From: Gammaproteobacteria bacterium
Lineage (GTDB): Bacteria; Pseudomonadota; Gammaproteobacteria; Pseudomonadales; Azotimanducaceae
NCBI GenBank assembly: GCA_009837185.1
Contig: VXUA01000075.1
Coordinates: 1-36,424, forward strand
Direction of reading: 5' to 3'
Length of the DNA stretch: 36,424 nt
Shown here: positions 25,501-32,958 of the stretch, piece by piece
Layout: each line of letters begins with the position of its first letter
Position numbering within the stretch: the stretch's first letter is position 1
Translations under genes and position numbers: made by a program
Notes under the pieces: generated by a model
The model's database searches: none
What the model saw: only the letters and a program-made list of their open reading frames with translations
What the model was told of the DNA's origin: nothing

Positions 25501-28500
25501 GGTGCGGTCTTGACTACGATACTCAGTAGGCTATGACGACTCAAAGGTCCACCCACTTCCCCATTCATTGATGTGGAAATACAGCCACTGACGTTATCAA
25601 GAATTTCAATTGCCTCTCCCCAGTCATTGTCATTCAAACTGGATACTGCTCGTAGTATGGTTTCGTCTATTATCGGATGAATCGGCAGAAGATCGCATGC
25701 TCGAGGTTCGCCTATGAAGGGATCCTTTACCTCTCCGAGTAGACAGATCGCTGCTAGGGTTTCACTTGATTGATTTTCAGATGGTGCGTTTTCATTCAAT
25801 GCTAAAGCTATCACAAAGCGTAGCCAACATCTGTACCATCCCGGACCGTCTAGCAGAGCTTCTGCGGAGGCTAGACCCAACTTGTCTCTCTTTGCCGCGA
25901 CAACACACGCATCCATCCACTTTAGGACTGTTTGAATCTCCTGAAACGAGACAAAATCTTGCACTTCAGATGTCAGTTTCAAAAGACTTTCGCGGGCTTC
26001 CTCTAAAGGTTGTTGAACCACGTCTTCAACATCAAGACCGAGTGTAGGAATGCGCCAAAGGTAGCCGCTTGGTAAGCCATGTTCAATCGCCTTACCCACC
26101 CATTCGCGAGGGTCGTATTCAGGAGAATTGTCGTTTCGAGATATCGCAGATTCAGCTAGTGCTAAATAAAAAGCGCTTGGATGCGCGAGCTTGGAAATTG
26201 TCTCAACAGCTTTTGAGATACCAAAGGTGTCGAGAATAGCCTGTACCACAAACATTGGAGACAGATCTCCCTTATTCAGACGCTCCACCAAACTGTCCCA
26301 CCTTATTGGTGCATACAAGTTTTTCGCGCTTGCCTCCCGTTGACCTGCAGACTTGTGATTCTGCGTATTACCCGATGTATTCGAACCTCCTAATTGAGCG
26401 AGTCGAAGCCGGCCTCGTAAAAGGGCTGCGTCCAACGTGCTGTTAGGAAAGTCGCTCAATTCTGTTGTTCGCTCGCAACTTTCTTTCGAGTAAGCTAGCA
26501 TGTATTCATGCCATGGCGCGACGATTCCCTTTTCATCAATTACGGAACACATCCGAAGACCGGCCCGTGTCGACATAGTCGGATAACCGTTATGCAAGAG
26601 TCGGTCTGAAAGTACACTACTGCTGATAAGAGGTACAACTACATCTGCGAATCTCTCGACTGTTGACTCGAACCGCTCTTCAGTTTCAAAATGTGCCAAC
26701 GAACGACTCATTTCCACGTAGCGACCGATTATTCCCCATTTATTGATGTCCGTAGCACTACGTACAGCTGTAGTGAGATTCTTGTTGATTTCAGACGCAG
26801 CAAACCCTGCGGCAACCGAGTTGGTAACAAAGTCTACGTCTACATAGTCCAAGACCTCTTGATTGCACTTAGCATCCAAAAGCATTGGAAGCAGGTGCCG
26901 GAATGCACGCGAATCCTCCAATAATCCTTTAGTTTTTAACCACTTAGTGATCCTCTTCAGCAGTTCAATTCGGGCTATTTCATCATCTTGGAACGCAGTA
27001 CAAAGATATCGCGCAAATGACTCATGATAGACTCGCACACCAGCGTGTGTGGCTTGAAACGACAGCACTGGTCGAAGGACTTTTATAGCTGCGTCAACCC
27101 GGTGCCGTGCATCGGGAAGAATTTCTTTCAACTCTTCAACTGATACAGAGAAATCCATGAGCGCAAATACATCAGCTACGCATGCGCTTTCACTTCCCAG
27201 AGAGGTAAGAATGTGCTCATAGTAAGCATCTAGGGTACCATCAAATTCAGGAAGATCTCGGACGATCCTAGCTGGTCGAACAGTTGTATCGATGGATTCG
27301 ACTGTTTCTCTACACAGATATGTGGCGTACAGTGCGTTTCCCGAGGAGCGTTCTGAAAGAGCTTTAATAAATTCCTGCGCTTCAGCTCCTTCTTCTATTA
27401 CCGGGCTCGTTCCTGATTGAATCGAGTCGGTGATTGTTTCTCCACCGATTACACCAAGGCGTTCAGCAAGTTCTCGCAGTTCGGCATCTGTGAGACTTGG
27501 AACATTGATTGTTATGTTTTCGGAGCATTCAAAAGGGTTCATATGCTCACCTGGTTGACTTAAGACGATTAAGACCGAACCAGGTGGTAAACGAAGTGTC
27601 GCAAGAGCTCTTGCCAATAACAATGAAGGATCATATGACGACGATCCACGGATAACACGGGAGATATGGTCTAAACCGTCGACTATGAGCGCAACTGGCC
27701 GGTTATTCGACTTCGCACGAGCGGCTTTGACTGCGTCGGTAAGTGCTTGCTCGTTTGCGGCGAGCTTAGGTCTTTGCTCCGATAGTAAGTCTGAGTCGAA
27801 GTCGGCAAGCCGCGTTAAAAGGCTTCCAAATATTGTTTCGGCTTGGACTCGGGGAAGCTTTTCACTATCTGCATCTCCGAGATAACAATAGTGCTCTGCG
27901 ACTAACCATTCGTCACTATTCAATGCGTCGACAAATTGCTGACAGAGCCACGACTTTCCTTGCCCTGGTGAACCCACCAGCAAGACCGTATCGCCAGATT
28001 CGGCAGCGATACCTGCTTTGTGCACAAGTTCTTTTACAAATTCGGAGCGTTGTACTTCGAGTGATTGATTAACTGGGTTTGCTCGAGATACAGCACCGTA
28101 GTTACTTCGTAGCTGCGTTCGGTGAAACAATTCTGACACAGTAAGAGTTGTAGAGTGGTGCCGTGCGTAGCGCGCGATTCCAACTAGCGCAGAAGAAACA
28201 TCGATTGCCGAACGATGATCATTTGGAAACACTTCTGCTCCTACCTCATCCCGAACACGTCTCAGTAATAAACTCTCGGCCTTGTCGGGCTGCGTCATAT
28301 CGAAGCTCGCACTCGGTGCTCCTAGCTCTATTATTAGGTGATCACAGACCCAAGTGAAGTCGGTAAGCGAAAGAGATTCATCAGAATTTTTTAGAATTTC
28401 AAACTGTTCTTTGGTACCTTTTTGTACGTTGAGGAAAGATGCGCCTCCACCGGAAAGTGCGTCAATATCAAATTTCATTCGGATGGTATCTAATCCCGGG

Positions 28501-28910
28501 ACAAACGGTCCGGGGTCTGGGTCAGCTGGTTTGAGAACTGAGCGCAATCTTGGGTCAGTAGGGCATTGATCGGTCATTATGATTCGGTACGACAGATGAT
28601 TCTCGTCAGAACTAAAACGATTTCGGTCATTCAAAATTGACGAACAGATGCGATCAAGACGAAGATTTCGTGAATCTGAAGTGAATGTTGACAGCGGTAG
28701 GACTTGACCGATATTTGAGGCATACTTAATCTGTACTCGATCTCGAACGCCCGAATGATCCACTGTAGTTAGGTCGTCGAAGATATCGTTCCGAACTAGT
28801 TTCACGTCGATCTGAATGTCTCTTACCGAACCGAGCATTACATCGACAAACCGGAGGGCACTAAGCAAATCTTGGTATTCATAACCTTGATGTGCCCACT
28901 TTAGCGTCAT
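22509..28910 (-). CDS. Cap4/DUF4297-like nuclease fused to STAND NTPase and giant helical sensor (Avs-like)
   Basis: A 2133-aa protein. The N-terminus matches the Cap4/DUF4297 nuclease pattern: GYEYQDLLSAL at 9-19, then D45/D46 (IFDDLTTV) and Q60-I-K62 (RVQIKYA) as the metal-binding D...QxK set. A STAND-type NTPase follows, with Walker A GSPGQGKS (313-320) and Walker B VALIVDGLD (D411, D414). From about residue 560 onward there are about 1500 residues of helical repeat-like sequence, ending in a distinct, partly beta region (about 1950-2133). Proteins of this plan (Avs2-like) recognise a phage protein with the C-terminal repeats, oligomerise through the NTPase and cleave DNA. It is longer than the Avs proteins that I know, so its sensor may be new. 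AGGG at 28918-28921 precedes the ATG by 7 nt. It stands alone in its operon or follows the TIR gene. Confidence 0.85.
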   Translation of the reverse strand: MTLKWAHQGYEYQDLLSALRFVDVMLGSVRDIQIDVKLVRNDIFDDLTTVDHSGVRDRVQIKYASNIGQVLPLSTFTSDSRNLRLDRICSSILNDRNRFSSDENHLSYRIIMTDQCPTDPRLRSVLKPADPDPGPFVPGLDTIRMKFDIDALSGGGASFLNVQKGTKEQFEILKNSDESLSLTDFTWVCDHLIIELGAPSASFDMTQPDKAESLLLRRVRDEVGAEVFPNDHRSAIDVSSALVGIARYARHHSTTLTVSELFHRTQLRSNYGAVSRANPVNQSLEVQRSEFVKELVHKAGIAAESGDTVLLVGSPGQGKSWLCQQFVDALNSDEWLVAEHYCYLGDADSEKLPRVQAETIFGSLLTRLADFDSDLLSEQRPKLAANEQALTDAVKAARAKSNNRPVALIVDGLDHISRVIRGSSSYDPSLLLARALATLRLPPGSVLIVLSQPGEHMNPFECSENITINVPSLTDAELRELAERLGVIGGETITDSIQSGTSPVIEEGAEAQEFIKALSERSSGNALYATYLCRETVESIDTTVRPARIVRDLPEFDGTLDAYYEHILTSLGSESACVADVFALMDFSVSVEELKEILPDARHRVDAAIKVLRPVLSFQATHAGVRVYHESFARYLCTAFQDDEIARIELLKRITKWLKTKGLLEDSRAFRHLLPMLLDAKCNQEVLDYVDVDFVTNSVAAGFAASEINKNLTTAVRSATDINKWGIIGRYVEMSRSLAHFETEERFESTVERFADVVVPLISSSVLSDRLLHNGYPTMSTRAGLRMCSVIDEKGIVAPWHEYMLAYSKESCERTTELSDFPNSTLDAALLRGRLRLAQLGGSNTSGNTQNHKSAGQREASAKNLYAPIRWDSLVERLNKGDLSPMFVVQAILDTFGISKAVETISKLAHPSAFYLALAESAISRNDNSPEYDPREWVGKAIEHGLPSGYLWRIPTLGLDVEDVVQQPLEEARESLLKLTSEVQDFVSFQEIQTVLKWMDACVVAAKRDKLGLASAEALLDGPGWYRCWLRFVIALALNENAPSENQSSETLAAICLLGEVKDPFIGEPRACDLLPIHPIIDETILRAVSSLNDNDWGEAIEILDNVSGCISTSMNGEVGGPLSRHSLLSIVVKTAPPTRWNTAQQFLNEEIEAGGCGNFYADLAHHRLLTARHGLANDKLDEARMHWTNACQLLLGYGSHKDSTIYEVVDPLMNLVKHDPKRSRELIAKLQPLCERVPFHTDGRGTRRAWACWLKLLARGDPCGLSKLIEPSLGSCNDPNDLLQGARSDLWRAWYKQADPVVAGALRLTLDEALDPEDVFALRQLSVLYDKEEWNGASKLFDALLSRIDERPVKYGYSADEDPLDRDQKLVDEINEIATSVSASKIAQLPESGDQEDGKPDSYQHPRTKRSRLQMHDQPTDCFTEGAAGIRQAMLACQEFRYDEPDSNGWIPRFTNILGYRLIELLDEQRDKEVEIVLDDIGNMWGFGHNSTLLFALAEGFERHKHYKLASVAFTLAWTRAQGVGDWKMFGAKKNIESLRRAVKLGHETAIRTVAKEVERIVSSRSESMWLTQSLIYGFTDGCLASDTTFAFDIWEEAFRVIENRAPRISDEDDPEIFYEPPLPDHGSDPPGDIDTAFATAILSGLFHPGREQKRRTLFAIQILIEERPTKIAPAINSALLTISDVTTLTWLLRTITDAKNQMASVVTACREALIELAGRPHLVVRSLARQLLPDVEVPLPSASEPDLDLIPRGPVDRMDSTYRDKIASELEPVVDEIAGNRLNQAEEILPGLRLAVTRRFTKAWKSDEFKRRAKRQRDAYQNQFAKRIPDIFIHMEETIENAIQHAASGARAARLINEDLSSDPVQLENSLAEVLINEPQPALAIEATRQPRPEIPPPPHRGHQSWNNLRNRVVDDTVDGKTLQDQEDGEISGTLSISEPHEVPTVISGAYEGWRLVATHERREVLHQDWNSKINQIVERFRAIELRNQGDDHGLMSPPVPLIEPVDLSISHDLHNFLCRDGAAQPVVGGIAPRTHGLGIPIMVLNPTQWLVAVLQIKNEGQFTLDDSKGRVMALITWRTEYETSDYFLAWPRLCGSGLVIRPDAFDVLINENDEQLLFRDFLKSSSFSIG

Positions 28911-29103
28911 TGTTATTCCCTAGTCCATTCACATTGTTTAATTGGGCGAAGTACGGTTCGCGTTTGGAACAGCATGTTTGCTTTCACTTCGATTCAAAAC
29001 TAAGCATGTCATGGTTTCCAAAGGGGACTCCGAGAAGAAGAACCCACAACTCATAGGTAGGGAATGCGAATTGATCGAAATCAGAATTAACAGATGACAC
29101 GTA

Positions 29104-30207
29104 CTACAAATAAGGAGCTTGAAAAGTTACGAATTCAAGAGCGACTAGCTCTGCCAAGATTTCTAGGCCGCGATTGCCTAGCTCACCGTCTTCAAATTGG
29201 ATGTATCCTAAATCGCTGAAGTCTGATGGAAAATTTACTCCGGCTTCACGAAGGATGATGATTTTTTTACCCCATAAAACGCTTCCTGCACCGAGTTCAA
29301 AAACTACATTTTCACTCGGCCGCCACACCACGTCACCTTTTTCGTTCAAGAACTTTTCATCTTTAGTAAAAATAAATATCCCCGCTGAACAGGTCTTCAT
29401 TAAATCTGCAACTTTTTGAGAAATTGGTCGGCCTTCATGAGGTTGTTCCATCGCAATTTGATAGGGTACTTTAAACCTATCCAGAATCTGTTTTAAAGCT
29501 TGTACCGGCGGTTTGTTCTTTCCGTGAGCAACAAAAATTTTGCTCACAGTTTGAGTCGATTCACTGGGAATCTGTGTAGAAAGCTCTGAAGAACCGGTAG
29601 TGTCTGCAGACTCGTCGAGAATCGAATCTTCCACACTTAGACCAGTTTGGACACGTTTGTCAGAAGGGAGGTTCAAGGACACAATCGATCCTGTCTTGGT
29701 GTCACGAATTACACCTGTGAACTCTCCGTTCTTCTTGAGTATTTCCAAAGCTTGTTCAGCTCTTGGACGTGGTAGTCCCATACGAACTAAAACGTTAACC
29801 GCTATGTCATCTTTAGGAAATTTGGATTTGTCGTATTTGTCATAGAATTCATGCATGAACTTGGGTTTCGATATTGCTTCAAGCATAGCAACCCTGTCTT
29901 CGCCTTCTTCTTCGGGAGCGACAATTCGACGCCCCAAATCCGTTAAAGTAATCTCTGCAACTCCGTATCCACCTTTCGTAAGTCCGTATGCGACTGACGA
30001 ACCACAAAGACCCCGCCAACCACCACTTGTTGGGCTCATGTTAAGAGAAATCGCAATATCGAGCGGTGCCCCAGACTTGCCCGCAAAGTTATCGATCAAC
30101 GCTTGCGCAATCTTCTTGGAGTATTCGAGGGAATAAGTTGGAAACAGTGTTTGTGGGATATTCTTTCGAGGTATCTTAGTGGATATATCTGTATTCTGGT
30201 CTGTCAT
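29104..30207 (-). CDS. Winged-helix-like protein with C-terminal CAP12/Pycsar-type TIR domain
   Basis: A 367-aa protein. Residues about 222-360 match the TIR-like nucleotide-binding domain (PF10137 type): SKIFVAHGKNK at 222-232, AGIFIFTKDEKF at 275-286, and SENVVFELGAGS at 298-309 with the likely catalytic E304. Such domains degrade NAD+ when activated, killing or arresting the infected cell. The N-terminal 190 residues contain segments resembling paired winged helices (TDLGRRIVAPEE; VNVLVRMGLPRPRAEQALEIL), which could sense a ligand or bind DNA. AAGGA at 30217-30221 (on the minus strand) and a near-consensus promoter lie upstream. It is read in the same direction as the 2133-aa gene, 193 bp upstream of it. 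No cyclase gene is in view, so a CBASS or Pycsar assignment is not supported. Confidence 0.85.
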   Translation of the reverse strand: MTDQNTDISTKIPRKNIPQTLFPTYSLEYSKKIAQALIDNFAGKSGAPLDIAISLNMSPTSGGWRGLCGSSVAYGLTKGGYGVAEITLTDLGRRIVAPEEEGEDRVAMLEAISKPKFMHEFYDKYDKSKFPKDDIAVNVLVRMGLPRPRAEQALEILKKNGEFTGVIRDTKTGSIVSLNLPSDKRVQTGLSVEDSILDESADTTGSSELSTQIPSESTQTVSKIFVAHGKNKPPVQALKQILDRFKVPYQIAMEQPHEGRPISQKVADLMKTCSAGIFIFTKDEKFLNEKGDVVWRPSENVVFELGAGSVLWGKKIIILREAGVNFPSDFSDLGYIQFEDGELGNRGLEILAELVALEFVTFQAPYL

Positions 30208-30216
30208 AAGCGAGAT

Positions 30217-30221
30217 TCCTT
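30217..30221 (-). promoter_or_regulatory. Ribosome binding site of the TIR gene
   Basis: Minus-strand AAGGA about 9 nt before the ATG supports the chosen start. Confidence 0.6.
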
Positions 30222-30249
30222 ACATCGAAAAAAGTGAATATGTCGGTAT

Positions 30250-30278
30250 ATTATAGATTAACACATCATATCTGTTAA
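30250..30278 (-). promoter_or_regulatory. Sigma70-type promoter with embedded dyad upstream of the TIR gene
   Basis: On the minus strand, TTAACA (30278-30273) is followed by a 17-bp spacer and a perfect TATAAT (30255-30250). The -35 hexamer is itself one arm of a perfect inverted repeat: ATTAACA at 30257-30263 and TGTTAAT at 30273-30279, separated by 9 bp. An operator overlapping the -35 and the spacer would allow strong repression, possibly by the TIR protein's own N-terminal winged-helix-like region; that last point is inference. Confidence 0.65.
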
Positions 30279-30558
30279 TTTCGAGTTCACAAAAGAAATA
30301 ACGGGGAATAACATGGGAACGTGATAACTACGATCTCGACGTCATTCGTAAATTCGTGCGGAATGGAGGAGGCCTGTCCCCGGTTTGCGATGGAATTCAA
30401 ACACCATCAAGAGTGTTGAGCAAACTTTAGATGAGGATGAAATTGGCTACTCAAGAGCAATTTCGCATTCGAGCGAGACGTCAAATTACACTAGATAACG
30501 AAAAAGTCGTCGATAAATTGGCGACGCAACTCTGTCTAACGATCGCTATTCCAACCAC

Positions 30559-30690
30559 ATGTCTCCCTACGAACTGTGCAGTTCATACTACACTCACTGG
30601 CAGACGATCTCGCAGGGTAGGGTACTCTGCTACGATGAACGATTGATGGGAGTACGAGCATACGCACTCGACATGGCCACAACGAGCTGA
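30559..30690 (+). pseudogene. Possible gene fragment, 43 codons
   Basis: This frame has balanced composition and a protein-like segment (VLCYDERLMGVRAYALDM), but no visible ribosome binding site, and in-frame stops cut it off upstream. I cannot assign a family. It could be a remnant of a transposase or integrase or a chance frame. Confidence 0.15.
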
Positions 30691-30751
30691 TTCCTATTCA
30701 TTCACCACCGTCAATTTCCACAACGTTAAGCCCTTCCACATTCGATCTTGA

Positions 30752-32641
30752 TTAATCGACGCTGGATTCAGGCGCAATTCCAAACCGCGAGACTAGAACC
30801 TCCTTCAAATTGTCGGTGCTCAACTCTCTCTGAAGCATGCAACCTTTCGAGTCTACGAGAAAAGCCTTAGGAATACCTTGCACGCCATACACGACAGGAG
30901 TTTCCTGCTTAAAGCCTCCGATATCGGCTACACTTATCCACGGGAGTTTGTGTTCGTCAGATGCTTCTTTCCATTCCTCGAACGTGTCATCAATGGAGAT
31001 CATCAAGATTTCGAATCCATTTTTGTTGAAATCTGAGTAAATCTCCCTTAAAGCTGGAAAAGTAGCAATACAGGGGCCACACCAAGAAGCCCAAAAGTCA
31101 ATATAAACTAGTTCATTACTTTGCAGGACATCGTCCAGAGCATACTCGGTACCGTTTAAGTCCGGCAGCGTGAACTGAGGAGGTTTTTGTCCCGGCTGGA
31201 GGAGTTCGTCATTCCGCTTTACCGCTAGCCGTCGAGCAAGTTCGTTCCGAGGACGTATCACTCGTCGTTCGACCAAGTCTTCATCTTCGAGAGTTGTTGC
31301 AATCTTGTCGTATAAGGGCAACGCTACGTGTGTGTCGTCCCGATTGATACCGGCAAAGGCACCCAATTCCAACGCCAACAATGTGTTTAAGGGATCCGTG
31401 GAAGTTGAAGCCAACTCATCGATCACGTCGGAGCGCATCTTTTCTAACACTTGGCGTGCGACGACCCAATCCGGGTATTGAAACCCACCAGAAGCACTCA
31501 TGAATGGGCTCAAACCAGGGATTACGTCCTCTAACGGTACATGCTCGCATCCTTCGGCTGTGCGGGGCGTGGAGACTTCTGCGACATCGTCCGATTCACC
31601 ATCGCTCGCCTCGGAATCGTTTGGCTCTACAGCTGCTGTGTCGTTCGCTGTTTGCTCTGAGTCCGCTGACTCTTGAGTCTCCTCACCATCATCAGAAGAT
31701 GTGTCTTGCTCGTCATCTAAATCGTTCTGAACTACCGCTACATCTGAGGGTGGTGTCTGCGCTGCTCTTTCTTTTGCTTCCCAAGCTGAAACGTACTTCT
31801 TCAGATTCTCTAAGTATTCGTCGCTCTGTTGCCAACTCTCGATGAGTTTGACATGTCTAGCATTTTCAGAGCTAGCCATTAATGTGTTAGGAGCACCATC
31901 AGATACAACTGTGACCACGGATTTGGGTCCAATAATAGCGGGACTGTAAGAACGAAACGCCCAACCCGCTTCAACACTGATCGATAAGCTTGATACCTCA
32001 GTGATATCGGCTTCAATGACAAATTTGTTATCACGTATCAGAACTGAACCGTACGGCACTCGCTGCAGACTTCCGTTCTCGTCGTACTCCGAAGTGTCCA
32101 CACTGGCGATCGCCAAAGAAAGATCTTTCATCTTCACTCCACTAACGTCTCCGGACACCGTAAACTTGGTTTCTGGGTCTTTCGCTCGCCGCGATGCGCC
32201 ATATAAGATCAACTGATCTTCAGGATACACATCTTGGTAATCCACCAACGCGAATTCAACCATTCCACCGTCAGGCACGAGAAGTGCAGAAGTCGAAAGT
32301 CTTACTCCGTCACCGATTTGAATCGAAATTTCCACTTCGGTTGACTCGTCGATCTCCCCTTCAAGAGTAACGAGTCCGTCGGTAAATTTCCCAGAAGTTA
32401 ATTCGACCAGATCCGTATTGCCATTTGCATCAGAGACTTCGTGGGTGACTACAAAAGTGGCGGAAGACAAATCCACATTTTGATTGTCAGCGGATTCTTC
32501 CATAGAAGAATCAATTTCTGTTTCCGATTCAACCTCAATGTAGTGACCGGTAATAATGAATGTGCTTGACGGACTACTACCGCATGCAACTAGGAACGCT
32601 AAGACAACACCAAGTATCGTGAATCTAAAGGAATTTCTCAT
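30752..32641 (-). CDS. TlpA/ResA-type thioredoxin-fold lipoprotein
   Basis: A 629-aa envelope protein. The N-terminus is a lipoprotein signal peptide with lipobox LVAC (Cys20). Residues about 25-270 are beta-rich, with no family that I can name (DUF4369-like is a possibility). Residues about 295-345 are an extremely acidic Asp/Glu/Ser linker. Residues about 485-615 are a thioredoxin fold of the TlpA/ResA type with active site WCGPC (520-524) and a cis-Pro loop GIPKAF. It probably reduces or exchanges disulfides of envelope proteins, for example in cytochrome c maturation or oxidative-stress repair. It is divergent from the sterol-desaturase gene across 317 bp. A GGAG motif lies about 10 nt before the start. 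It looks like core-genome material outside the defence island. Confidence 0.88.
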   Translation of the reverse strand: MRNSFRFTILGVVLAFLVACGSSPSSTFIITGHYIEVESETEIDSSMEESADNQNVDLSSATFVVTHEVSDANGNTDLVELTSGKFTDGLVTLEGEIDESTEVEISIQIGDGVRLSTSALLVPDGGMVEFALVDYQDVYPEDQLILYGASRRAKDPETKFTVSGDVSGVKMKDLSLAIASVDTSEYDENGSLQRVPYGSVLIRDNKFVIEADITEVSSLSISVEAGWAFRSYSPAIIGPKSVVTVVSDGAPNTLMASSENARHVKLIESWQQSDEYLENLKKYVSAWEAKERAAQTPPSDVAVVQNDLDDEQDTSSDDGEETQESADSEQTANDTAAVEPNDSEASDGESDDVAEVSTPRTAEGCEHVPLEDVIPGLSPFMSASGGFQYPDWVVARQVLEKMRSDVIDELASTSTDPLNTLLALELGAFAGINRDDTHVALPLYDKIATTLEDEDLVERRVIRPRNELARRLAVKRNDELLQPGQKPPQFTLPDLNGTEYALDDVLQSNELVYIDFWASWCGPCIATFPALREIYSDFNKNGFEILMISIDDTFEEWKEASDEHKLPWISVADIGGFKQETPVVYGVQGIPKAFLVDSKGCMLQRELSTDNLKEVLVSRFGIAPESSVD

Positions 32642-32958
32642 ATCAAATTTGCTCCAAATGTCCTATGCCTTCATCGATCTACGAAAAGCGTGCTCGGACA
32701 ATCTACATGCCTGTCTCTGTACTTTGTTACCTCCAAAGTGCAACTAGCCGAGGCTCAACAGTGATTTCGCTCAATTCTCTAGGAGTGGAATATCTCCCGG
32801 TTGTTTTTGGAAAACTACTTCGTTAGATATACGGAAGTCTAGCTTAGCTTTGGGTTTACCGTGAACGATGATTGGGGGGGTAAGACCGTTCCACTCGTCG
32901 ATCACTTACGCAGGTACTTCGCAGGTTCAACGTATACAAAGAGAGGTACAGTCCAACG
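32642..32958. other. Divergent intergenic region, 317 bp
   Basis: This must contain the promoters of the lipoprotein gene and the sterol-desaturase gene. The stretch has a run of seven G near 32873, and GAGAGG at 32941-32946 may be the ribosome binding site for the rightward gene. No gene is seen. Confidence 0.4.

Larger units (their letters stand above)
30208..30751. other. Intergenic region at the right boundary of the defence island, 544 bp
   Basis: The left 75 bp hold the TIR promoter. The rest carries no clearly recognisable gene. A 43-codon plus-strand frame at 30559-30690 encodes a protein-like peptide (for example GRVLCYDERLMGVRAY), which may be the tail of a lost gene. The region marks the change from defence genes to chromosomal envelope genes. 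Confidence 0.4.

Noticed and set aside
29104-30207. CBASS or Pycsar system assignment for the TIR protein
   Set aside because: The TIR domain type fits, but no nucleotide cyclase gene is present in the window.
30431-30646. 71-codon plus-strand frame
   Set aside because: The N-terminal part is Arg/Gln-rich and the C-terminal part overlaps a more protein-like alternative frame. No ribosome binding site supports it.
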